From Methylomicrobium sp. (GTDB lineage Bacteria; Pseudomonadota; Gammaproteobacteria; Methylococcales; Methylomonadaceae), in NCBI GenBank assembly GCA_007135635.1, contig SLIO01000326.1, positions 1 through 5,440 of the forward strand: a stretch of DNA of 5,440 nt, written 5' to 3'. Under the pieces are notes generated by a model. That model had not been told where the DNA came from. It was given only the letters and a program-made list of their open reading frames with translations, and searched no databases. Of this stretch, positions 1 to 5,148 are shown piece after piece. Position numbers and translations under genes: made by a program. The first letter of the stretch is position 1. Each line of letters opens with the position of its first letter.

Positions 1-1479
1 AAAGATGATTCTTGCGCCTGGCGCGTCGAAGCTGACGGTTCCGAGCAAAATTTCGATCCGCGACCGGATCCACATCCTCAAGGCACAACCGTCGATGTGC
101 GCGATTTGTTTTACAATACGCCGGCGCGCCGAAAATTTCTTAAAACCGAAAAAACCGAGTTCGGGCATATCGAAACGCTGATCAAGCGTATGGCATTGAG
201 TCGATTCGACATCGGATTTGCTTTAACGCACAATCAACGGGATGTTTTGAATTTGAAACCGGCCGTAACCGTTGTTCAACGCGAACAGCGCATCGCTGGC
301 ATTTGTGGCTCGGCTTTTATCGACTATTCGGTCAAAATCGATTTCGAGGCTTCGGGTTTGCAATTGACCGGTTGGGTCGGTTTACCGACATTTTCGCGCA
401 GTCAGCAGGACATGCAGTTTTTTTATGTCAACGGCCGCTTGATCAAGGACAAACTGGTCTCTCATGCGGTCAAACAGGCCTATCAGGACGTGCTATATCA
501 CGGTCGCCATCCGGTCTTCGTGCTGTATTTAAATCTCGCCCCGGCCTTGGTTGATGTTAATGCGCACCCGGCAAAACTGGAGGTTCGTTTCAGGGAAGGC
601 CGCTTAGTCCATGATTTTTTATACCGGGCTCTGCATCGGTCGTTGGCCGATTTACGGCCCGGGAATCAAGAACAGCCGTCCGTACTACCGATCGAAGAAT
701 TTACTCCGATACCTGCGCAAGCTTCGGAGCCGTCATCCAAAAAGCCCTCTATCCAATTCCAAGTCAAGCCCAAACAGACCGCCCTGCCGTTGCATGTCGA
801 AGAAGATATACGCGCCTATGCATCGCTGTATCCTGTGGCCGAGACGGAACCTGAAAGCAAAAGGCCCGAGTCGTTAACGGTACGCGATGATGCGCATCAT
901 CCGCTGGGCTATGCCGTCGCGCATCTGCACAATATTTATATTCTTTCCGAAACGCCGAAAGGCATCATTCTGGTCGATACGCATGCCGCGCACGAGCGCG
1001 TTACTTACGAGAGAATGAAGCAACAATTCAACAAAGGCCGAGTGCCGAGCCAGCCGCTGTTATTGCCGATCAAAATCGCGGTCAGCGCCGCTGAGGCCGA
1101 TTTGGCCGAACAGCATCAGGAATTTTTTAATTCGCTCGGATTCGAATTGAATCGTTCGGGTCCTGAAACGATTGTCCTGCGTTCGGTTCCGGTGTTATTA
1201 GCCGGCGGCGATAGTGAAGCGCTGATTAGGGACGTATTGGCCGATATCATCGAGCACGGTTTGAGCACGCGAATTCAGGAAAAAGCCAATGAGGTGCTTT
1301 CGACGGTGGCTTGTCACGGCTCGGTCCGGGCGCATCGTCGTTTGTCGATCGACGAAATGAATGCCCTGCTGCGTGACATGGAGCAGACCGAGCGGATAGG
1401 GCAGTGTAATCACGGACGCCCGACCTGGGTCGAGCTATCGACTCAGGAGTTAGATAAATTTTTCCTGCGTGGGCGGTAA
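1..1479 (+). CDS. mutL: DNA mismatch repair protein MutL, 5'-truncated by the window edge
   Basis: MutL links mismatch recognition by MutS to strand incision. Only the last 492 residues are visible: the frame is open from base 1, and the GTG at 97 is an internal codon, not a start. From the E. coli length (about 615), roughly 115 N-terminal residues with the main ATP-binding motifs lie outside. Visible in order (window residue numbers): the GTTVDVRDLFYNTPARRKFL motif of the GHKL ATPase around 27-46; FFYVNGR near 140; VDVNAHPAKLEVRF near 184-197; a proline-rich variable linker at about 220-295; then the C-terminal domain. That domain carries DTHAAHERVTYE (bases 976-1011), matching the endonuclease metal motif DQHA(X)2E(X)4E with Thr for Gln, then ACHGS (from base 1306), CNHGRPTW (from base 1405) and a terminal FLR. 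These motifs mark nicking-type MutL of species without MutH. E. coli MutL lacks them. It ends in TAA just before an inverted repeat, with miaA 227 bp downstream. Confidence 0.97.
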   Translation, partial: KDDSCAWRVEADGSEQNFDPRPDPHPQGTTVDVRDLFYNTPARRKFLKTEKTEFGHIETLIKRMALSRFDIGFALTHNQRDVLNLKPAVTVVQREQRIAGICGSAFIDYSVKIDFEASGLQLTGWVGLPTFSRSQQDMQFFYVNGRLIKDKLVSHAVKQAYQDVLYHGRHPVFVLYLNLAPALVDVNAHPAKLEVRFREGRLVHDFLYRALHRSLADLRPGNQEQPSVLPIEEFTPIPAQASEPSSKKPSIQFQVKPKQTALPLHVEEDIRAYASLYPVAETEPESKRPESLTVRDDAHHPLGYAVAHLHNIYILSETPKGIILVDTHAAHERVTYERMKQQFNKGRVPSQPLLLPIKIAVSAAEADLAEQHQEFFNSLGFELNRSGPETIVLRSVPVLLAGGDSEALIRDVLADIIEHGLSTRIQEKANEVLSTVACHGSVRAHRRLSIDEMNALLRDMEQTERIGQCNHGRPTWVELSTQELDKFFLRGR

Positions 1480-1702
1480 TACTCCCTTTTGATCGAAAAA
1501 CCGTCTAAGAATAAAAGGTATGGGGTGTGTCTATCGAGGACCGCCGTGACCCCGTCCATGGGGCTTGACGGCAGCGTTCGAAAGCCATGGATGGCGTGAA
1601 TGCAGATTTTGCGGAGCAAAACTCTGCCCTGCTGCCGACATCCTCGCTAGCCACACCCCATGCCTTCAGAAAATTAACTGTTTTTTGACTATAAAGGGAG
1701 TA
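1480..1702. repeat. Imperfect inverted-repeat (MITE-like or REP-like) element filling the mutL-miaA gap
   Basis: The ends are exact inverted repeats: TACTCCCTTT at 1480-1489 and AAAGGGAGTA at 1693-1702. Further in, AGGTATGGGGTGTG (1516-1529) pairs with CACACCCCATGCCT (1652-1665) at 13 of 14 positions, and CTATCGAGGA (1531-1540) with TCCTCGCTAG (1641-1650) at 9 of 10. Two inner hairpins follow: CCGTCCATGG (1552-1561) with CCATGGATGG (1585-1594), and a perfect 6-bp stem TTTTGC/GCAAAA with a 3-nt loop (1607-1621). The whole segment can therefore fold into one long branched cruciform or RNA hairpin. It encodes no plausible protein. A minus-strand open frame runs through it into miaA but has no recognisable features. 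The shape fits a non-autonomous mobile repeat, similar in my recollection to dispersed repeats of methanotroph genomes. Copy number elsewhere cannot be seen here. Confidence 0.8.
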
Positions 1703-1709
1703 ATCTGTG
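1694..1709 (+). promoter_or_regulatory. miaA ribosome binding site and GTG start, inside the right tip of the inverted repeat
   Basis: GGAG at 1697-1700 (within AAGGGAG) lies six bases before GTG at 1707, a good Shine-Dalgarno distance. This decides the start: the next in-frame ATG (1743) falls at residue 13, directly before the Walker A loop, and would remove the first beta strand. The same bases form the right terminal arm of the 1480-1702 inverted repeat, so in a mutL-miaA read-through RNA they could pair with CTCCC at 1482-1486. Confidence 0.7.
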
Positions 1710-2645
1710 AACGAGACATCTAAACCCACGGCGGTTTTTTTGATGGGGCCAACCGCTTCCGGCAAGACCGCTTTATCGGTGCAATTGGCTGAAGCGCTCG
1801 ATGCCGAGATCATCAGTGTCGATTCAGCGCTTGTCTATCGAGGCATGGACATCGGTACCGCTAAACCCACGCCGGCTGAAAGAGGCGGCATTCCACATCA
1901 TTTGATCGATATTCTCGATCCGAGCGAGTCTTTTTCAACCGGGCAATTCAGAGCCCGAGCGCTGGAATTGATCACGGATATCGATGCGCGTGGTAAGCTG
2001 CCTTTGCTGACCGGTGGTACGATGTTGTATTTCAATGCGCTGAATCACGGCTTGGCGCAACTGCCGCCCGCCGACGAAACGGTCAGGGCCGAGCTGAATA
2101 AAGAACTCGACCGTATCGGCAAGGATGCGATGCATCATCAACTGGCTGAAATCGACCCCGAATCCGCCGCGCGAATTCATCCCAATGATCCGCAACGTGT
2201 GCAACGAGCGCTCGAGGTTCATCGGTTGACTGGCCGAACGCTGACCGAATTGTTTAGCGAAGCCGAAGAGCAGTCTATCCCTTTTCGTGTGATTAAATTG
2301 ATCATCGCTCCGCAAGATAGAAAGATCCTTCATCAAATCATCGCCGAGCGGTTTCATCGGATGTTGGAAAAGGGCTTTATCGAAGAGGTGGAAAAACTTT
2401 TTAGGCGCGGGGATTTATCGGAAAAAATGCCGTCGATTCGTGCAGTCGGTTATCGGCAAGTGTGGTCGTATTTGCAAGGCGAATACGATCATGCCACGAT
2501 GACCGAGAAAGCCATTGTTGCTACAAGGCAATTAGCGAAGCGGCAGTTTACGTGGTTGCGTCGTGAAACCGCGGCGCAGGTTTTGATCAGCGGTGACCCG
2601 AAAGTATTGGACCGAGCTTTGGCTTTTATTGCCCAGTTTGATTAA
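1707..2645 (+). CDS. miaA: tRNA dimethylallyltransferase MiaA
   Basis: MiaA transfers the dimethylallyl group of DMAPP to N6 of A37 in tRNAs reading codons that start with U, making i6A, which MiaB then methylthiolates. It acts in the cytoplasm and supports reading-frame maintenance. The 312-residue product is close to the E. coli length (316) and collinear with it. Visible motifs: P-loop GPTASGKT (14-21); ISVDSALVYRGMDIGTAKP (36-54), where Asp39 corresponds to catalytic Asp42 of E. coli; GGTMLYF (103-109); ARIHPNDPQRVQRALEV (155-171); an ERFHRML segment (214-220) whose Arg215 likely matches the conserved active-site arginine; SIRAVGYRQVWSYL (243-256); and TRQLAKRQFTWLR (273-285). The start is GTG with GGAG six bases upstream. 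The gene follows mutL as in many gammaproteobacteria, but hfq, the usual next gene, is absent. Nothing in the protein looks damaged. Confidence 0.98.
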   Translation: MNETSKPTAVFLMGPTASGKTALSVQLAEALDAEIISVDSALVYRGMDIGTAKPTPAERGGIPHHLIDILDPSESFSTGQFRARALELITDIDARGKLPLLTGGTMLYFNALNHGLAQLPPADETVRAELNKELDRIGKDAMHHQLAEIDPESAARIHPNDPQRVQRALEVHRLTGRTLTELFSEAEEQSIPFRVIKLIIAPQDRKILHQIIAERFHRMLEKGFIEEVEKLFRRGDLSEKMPSIRAVGYRQVWSYLQGEYDHATMTEKAIVATRQLAKRQFTWLRRETAAQVLISGDPKVLDRALAFIAQFD

Positions 2646-2664
2646 TTCTTTTGATGAAACTACA

Positions 2665-2725
2665 GATGGCAGTGGGTTCCACCAGAGGCAGGGATACTAC
2701 TTATCACCTAGTTATCACTGCCATC
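2665..2725. repeat. 10-bp perfect inverted repeat downstream of miaA
   Basis: GATGGCAGTG (2665-2674) and CACTGCCATC (2716-2725) are exact reverse complements separated by 41 bases. The loop holds two copies of TTATCAC (2701-2707 and 2712-2718) eleven bases apart. No T-run follows, so this is not a standard terminator. It could be a decayed palindromic repeat or a structure protecting the miaA mRNA 3' end. Confidence 0.5.
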
Positions 2726-2889
2726 AAGTTAAGGACTTTTCCGTTCGCCCTGAGCAAAGTCTGCCTTGGGGCCGACACCTGTCAATCGAGCAACCGATAC
2801 CTTCATAAAATAGGGAAGTTATTTATAGCCAAATCCTTATCGTAAAGTTTATATGGAATAGTTTCGTTTTCTCTTTATGTTCTTCATGG

Positions 2890-2898
2890 TGAGATAAT
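2890..2898 (+). promoter_or_regulatory. Possible extended -10 promoter element before the DUF2272 gene
   Basis: TGAGATAAT fits the extended -10 form TGnTATAAT with one mismatch in the hexamer. No good -35 hexamer sits about 17 bases upstream. If used, transcription would start only a few bases before ATG 2908, giving a nearly leaderless mRNA. The overlapping GGTGAG (2888-2893) is the only Shine-Dalgarno-like string and lies 14 bases from the ATG, which is too far for an efficient site. The same bases therefore read either as a weak ribosome site or as a promoter. Confidence 0.25.
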
Positions 2899-2907
2899 GC
2901 TTTTGAT

Positions 2908-3684
2908 ATGAATTCGCTAAACCGAACATTACGCCTATTTTTAAGTATAACGTCCTTATTGATCGCTGCTTGCACGACTCAGGTTAAGGACGGAGCATTT
3001 CGGATCATGCATGAAAACGCTGTACCTCCGTCTTTCTCGATTCCTTCGATTCGGGAACGCATGATTTATTTAGCTCGTCAGGAATGGACCCTATTCGGGC
3101 GGCCCGTGGCCGATTATTCCGGCTCAATTCCTGACTTGATCTTTCCGGAAGAAAACGAATCGACTCATGAAACACAAATGCCTTTTTTGTCCCGAGTTAT
3201 TCTTTATTGGTATAAGGCAACGCATTTGCCGTTACTGAATCACGAAGGCGAAGTCCGCCCCTGGTCGGCCGCTTTCATCGTTTGGCTGGCGCGTAGTGCC
3301 GGAGTGCCGAAACAGGACTTACCTTCGACGGTGCTGCATTGGGACTATATCAAACATGCCTTGTTAGCAGGAAAAAATGCCCGATTTATCGCCCGCGATG
3401 CGCATTTTTTCAGCCCTAATCCCGGCGATTTATTATGCGCGCCACGTAGTGAAGCTTTTACTCGACAAGTTCAGGCATTCAAACAATTACGCCGAGGGCC
3501 ATATCATTGCGATTTGGTCGTGAGCAAAGCAAACGATGAACTTGAGCTGATCGGCGGCAACGTAATTGATGCGGTTTCAATGACACGCGTGACCTTGGAC
3601 AGCAACGGTATCGTGCAACCGACAGAAGAACGTCCTTGGTTGATTGTTTTGGAACAGAGGGAAGGTAATAAAGGTGAAAGGTGA
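2908..3684 (+). CDS. DUF2272 domain lipoprotein (putative NlpC/P60- or CHAP-like fold)
   Basis: The 258-residue product starts with a lipoprotein signal: basic n-region with Arg6 and Arg9, hydrophobic stretch 10-21, and a lipobox ending IAAC with Cys22 as the lipidated residue. Thr follows the Cys rather than Asp, so outer-membrane sorting is expected, facing the periplasm. The mature part resembles my recollection of the DUF2272 family: RERMIYLARQEW (49-60), RPWSAAFIVWLARSAG (117-132), HWDYIKHA (144-151), PGDLL (172-176), YHCDLVV (199-205) and IGGNV (215-219). The order W-S-A-A-F, PGD, H-x-D, GGN parallels the Cys, PGD and His pattern of cell-wall peptidases, with Ser120 where the nucleophilic Cys would be, and His200 and Asn218 as possible partners. 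Whether it is an enzyme is unknown. The gene stands alone between repeat-rich spacers. The short tail GNKGER after the domain overlaps a 7-bp tandem repeat. Confidence 0.85.
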   Translation: MNSLNRTLRLFLSITSLLIAACTTQVKDGAFRIMHENAVPPSFSIPSIRERMIYLARQEWTLFGRPVADYSGSIPDLIFPEENESTHETQMPFLSRVILYWYKATHLPLLNHEGEVRPWSAAFIVWLARSAGVPKQDLPSTVLHWDYIKHALLAGKNARFIARDAHFFSPNPGDLLCAPRSEAFTRQVQAFKQLRRGPYHCDLVVSKANDELELIGGNVIDAVSMTRVTLDSNGIVQPTEERPWLIVLEQREGNKGER

Positions 3685-3696
3685 AAGATACCACTT

Positions 3697-3720
3697 TTTC
3701 CCAAGCTCCTGCTTGGGAAA
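3697..3720. repeat. Perfect 10-bp-stem hairpin 12 bases after the DUF2272 stop
   Basis: TTTCCCAAGC (3697-3706), loop TCCT, GCTTGGGAAA (3711-3720). The stem is perfect. There is no T-run after it on either strand, so it is not a textbook intrinsic terminator, although it could stabilise the 3' end of the upstream mRNA. Its form resembles the GCTCCAGC-centred palindromes dispersed in many proteobacterial and cyanobacterial genomes. Confidence 0.7.
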
Positions 3721-3721
3721 G

Positions 3722-3752
3722 CTATACTCGAAGCTCTAGCTTCGCGATATAG
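3722..3752. repeat. Second hairpin of the cluster, CGAAGC-TCTA-GCTTCG core
   Basis: A 6-bp perfect stem CGAAGC/GCTTCG (3729-3734 and 3739-3744) around TCTA is extended, past a small internal loop, by CTATA (3722-3726) pairing with TATAG (3748-3752). It follows the first hairpin after one base and shares its GC-TCNN-GC centre. The string CTTCGC-GATATA (3740-3751) recurs with one change at 3780-3791, exactly 40 bases on, suggesting a local duplication. Confidence 0.6.
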
Positions 3753-3793
3753 AGGCATGGAGGGGGGCTATGAGTGTATCTTCGCAATATACC

Positions 3794-3823
3794 GCAACGT
3801 TCCTCGTTGCCACGCTCCAGCGT
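3794..3823. repeat. Third and fourth hairpins of the cluster
   Basis: GCAACG (3794-3799), loop TTCCT, CGTTGC (3805-3810) is immediately followed by ACGCT (3812-3816), CC, AGCGT (3819-3823). Both centres again carry TCC. With the two preceding hairpins this gives four adjacent stem-loops with similar loops but unrelated stems, so they are members of a structural class rather than copies of one sequence. Confidence 0.55.
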
Positions 3824-3987
3824 CCAGTAACGGCAAAAAGATAGGCAGAAGCCTGCGATACAAATGAACGGATCATTCGTGATGAAGCGGAGGTCTTCTC
3901 ATCGATAAACTTCGGATGCATTTTTGACAATGAGAATGGAAACGTTGCGAACGGTTTTATATACCTTTCGCACTTCAAATTTCGGCA

Positions 3988-4043
3988 GTGCCTAAGGAGG
4001 CACAGGGGTGATCGGTCCCTCACCTAACGCTAGGTGAGGGACC
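3988..4043. repeat. Two hairpins, the second with a perfect 13-bp stem
   Basis: GTGCCT (3988-3993), loop AAGG, AGGCAC (3998-4003) is followed ten bases later by GGTCCCTCACCTA (4014-4026), loop ACGC, TAGGTGAGGGACC (4031-4043). The 13-bp stem is perfect and GC-rich, the strongest local structure in the window. Neither strand shows a T-run after it, so a standard terminator is unlikely. A palindromic repeat tip is the simplest reading. Confidence 0.7.
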
Positions 4044-4105
4044 AGCATGGAGCTGGCATAGAGCCTACAGGGACGTATTCACGGCGTCCGTTGACGGGCA
4101 TCCCG
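4042..4105. repeat. Continuation of the palindromic repeat block
   Basis: Three small stems follow on: CCAGC/GCTGG (4042-4046 and 4052-4056), GGACG/CGTCC around a 9-base loop (4071-4075 and 4085-4089), and CGGG-CAT-CCCG (4095-4105). The first shares two bases with the preceding 13-bp stem. The string GGGACGTATTCACGGCGTCC at 4070-4089 is one I associate with dispersed intergenic repeats of gammaproteobacterial methanotrophs, from memory only. Confidence 0.5.
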
Positions 4106-4173
4106 GTGCCGAATTTTGATCTCCGATACGTATCAACCGTGCGGCGCTGGAAAGGTTAAAGATGGGCTTGGTT

Positions 4174-4179
4174 TATGAT
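4174..4179 (+). promoter_or_regulatory. Possible -10 element of the rbgA promoter
   Basis: TATGAT matches the -10 consensus at five of six positions and lies 25 bases before the rbgA ATG. No convincing -35 hexamer stands 16-18 bases upstream. The ribosome binding site is also weak: GGGG at 4187-4190 is 14 bases from the ATG. Treat as a candidate only. Confidence 0.25.
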
Positions 4180-4204
4180 TTTTATTGGGGTTTGACGACT
4201 TATT

Positions 4205-5125
4205 ATGCATATACAATGGTACCCGGGGCACATGTACAAGGCCGGCAAGGAAATCAAGGAGATCGCGCCTCAGGTCGATTTGTTCATTGAAATTCTCGAT
4301 GCGCGCATTCCGTTCAGCAGTGAAAATCCGCTCTTAGCGCAAATTCGCGGCTCAAAGCCATGTATCAAGGTATTCAGTAAAAGCGATTTGGCCGATCCTA
4401 GTGCAACGCAGCAATGGCAGAATTATCTGGAGTGCGAGCAAGGTGTAAAAACATTAGCGCTTAGTATCGAGCAGCCGGACAAAGTTAGGCAGTTGCCGGA
4501 GCTATGCCGTAAATTATTGGGTGTTGGCGAGTCCGATAACCGTCTCGTTCATGCGCTCATCATGGGCATTCCGAATGTAGGCAAATCTACGTTGATCAAT
4601 GTCTTGGCTGGTCGGGTCATTGCCAAGACAGGCAACGAGCCGGCCGTTACGAAAACTCAGCAGCGTATCGCGATCGGTAATAATATCGTCCTGCTCGATA
4701 CGCCTGGCATGCTTTGGCCAAATTTAGAGAATAAAAACACCGGCTACCGGCTCGCGGTGACCGGCGCAATCAAGGATACTGCGATCAAGCATGACGACAT
4801 TGCGTATTTTGCCGCCGAATTTCTACTTAAGCATTACCCGGACTGTCTGATCAATCGGTTCAAGCTGAACTCGCTGCCGAGTAGTGAACACGACTTGATG
4901 CAGGCGATCGGAAAAGCTAGAGGCTGCTTGCGTTCCGGCGGGCATGTCGATATCGATAAAACTTCTAAGATATTATTGGCAGAGCTCCGTTCAGGTGCAC
5001 TAGGTAGGGTTACGTTGGAGACGCCGGGAATAATGGAGCAAGAATTGGTTGAGCTGGCCGTAATTAGAGAACAGAAGGCCGCGAAAAAGCTGGCGAGAAA
5101 ACAAAAGCGTAAAGACTCTCTATGA
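4205..5125 (+). CDS. rbgA: Ribosome biogenesis GTPase RbgA/YlqF
   Basis: RbgA is a cytoplasmic, circularly permuted GTPase which in Bacillus subtilis is needed for a late step of 50S subunit maturation. The 306-residue product aligns along its length with my memory of the Bacillus protein (282 residues). It opens with MHIQWYPGHM, including His9, the catalytic histidine of RbgA. Motifs occur in the permuted order G5-G4-G1-G2-G3: LDARIP (31-36), SKSD (58-61) in the G4 position, GIPNVGKST (121-129) as the P-loop, a G2 threonine near 149 in AVTKTQQ, and LDTPGMLWP (164-172). LAVTGAIKD (183-191) and RGCLRSGGHVDIDKT (239-253) are conserved in the C-terminal RNA-binding part. The tail (289-306) is strongly basic. 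An in-frame stop at 4193-4195 and the match of the first residues fix the ATG start. The G4 asparagine is serine here. The gene appears to be a single transcription unit, convergent with the next. Confidence 0.95.
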   Translation: MHIQWYPGHMYKAGKEIKEIAPQVDLFIEILDARIPFSSENPLLAQIRGSKPCIKVFSKSDLADPSATQQWQNYLECEQGVKTLALSIEQPDKVRQLPELCRKLLGVGESDNRLVHALIMGIPNVGKSTLINVLAGRVIAKTGNEPAVTKTQQRIAIGNNIVLLDTPGMLWPNLENKNTGYRLAVTGAIKDTAIKHDDIAYFAAEFLLKHYPDCLINRFKLNSLPSSEHDLMQAIGKARGCLRSGGHVDIDKTSKILLAELRSGALGRVTLETPGIMEQELVELAVIREQKAAKKLARKQKRKDSL

Positions 5126-5132
5126 GAAAGTC
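5113..5132. terminator. Weak possible terminator hairpin between the convergent genes
   Basis: GACTCTC (5114-5120), loop TAT, then GAGAAAGTC (5124-5132) forms a 7-bp stem with a two-base bulge that overlaps the rbgA stop codon. On the minus strand it is followed by TTTACGCTTTT, so it would serve the leftward gene better than rbgA. The stem is short and interrupted. Confidence 0.25.
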
Positions 5133-5148
5133 AGGCTTACTTTCCCGT

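Larger units (their letters stand above)
2646..2907. other. Noncoding spacer between miaA and the DUF2272 gene, repeat-like
   Basis: This spacer of 262 bp holds no credible gene; the short open frames crossing it have no recognisable features. The first part contains the inverted repeat listed separately. The stretch around 2740-2790 begins with a TTCGCCCTGAGC-type string that I associate with dispersed proteobacterial repeats, but its usual complementary half is missing, so it may be a decayed copy. From about 2805 the sequence becomes AT-rich, as expected upstream of a promoter. I see no clear intrinsic terminator for miaA: no strong stem is followed by a T-run. Confidence 0.6.
3685..4204. 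other. 520-bp noncoding, repeat-rich region between the DUF2272 gene and rbgA
   Basis: No credible gene lies here. A 95-residue minus-strand frame (3736-4023) has no recognisable features and crosses several palindromes. The region contains the hairpin cluster 3697-3823, an unstructured middle (about 3825-3985) in which I recognise nothing, a second structured block at 3988-4110, a 10-bp palindrome GATACGTATC at 4125-4134, and finally the short leader of rbgA. It is best read as accumulated dispersed repeats. A small RNA cannot be excluded. Confidence 0.7.

Noticed and set aside
97..99. GTG as the start of mutL
   Set aside because: The frame is open to base 1 and residues before it match the MutL ATPase domain. 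The GTG is an internal Val codon.
1505..1813. 102-residue minus-strand open frame across the mutL-miaA gap
   Set aside because: It runs through the inverted-repeat element and then antisense into the first third of miaA. It has no family resemblance, and its content is explained by the repeat.
2671..2700. tRNA-like T-arm (GGTTCCACC)
   Set aside because: No acceptor, anticodon or D stem can be built around it.
2593..2845. Two short plus-strand frames overlapping the miaA end and the following spacer
   Set aside because: One is antiphase to miaA, the other starts at TTG without a ribosome binding site. Neither has a motif, and both lie in repeat-like sequence.
3697..3720. Intrinsic terminator for the DUF2272 gene
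   Set aside because: The stem is excellent but no T-run follows on either strand. The T-run lies before the stem on the plus strand.
3924..3929. TTGACA as a -35 box for a transcript in the spacer
   Set aside because: No -10-like hexamer is found 16-18 bases downstream, and no gene follows closely.
3736..4023. 95-residue minus-strand frame in the repeat-rich spacer
   Set aside because: It crosses several palindromes, shows no domain, and has no ribosome binding site that I can support.
3697..4110. CRISPR array
   Set aside because: The repeated units are short palindromes with different sequences and irregular spacing. There is no constant direct repeat of 23 bases or more.
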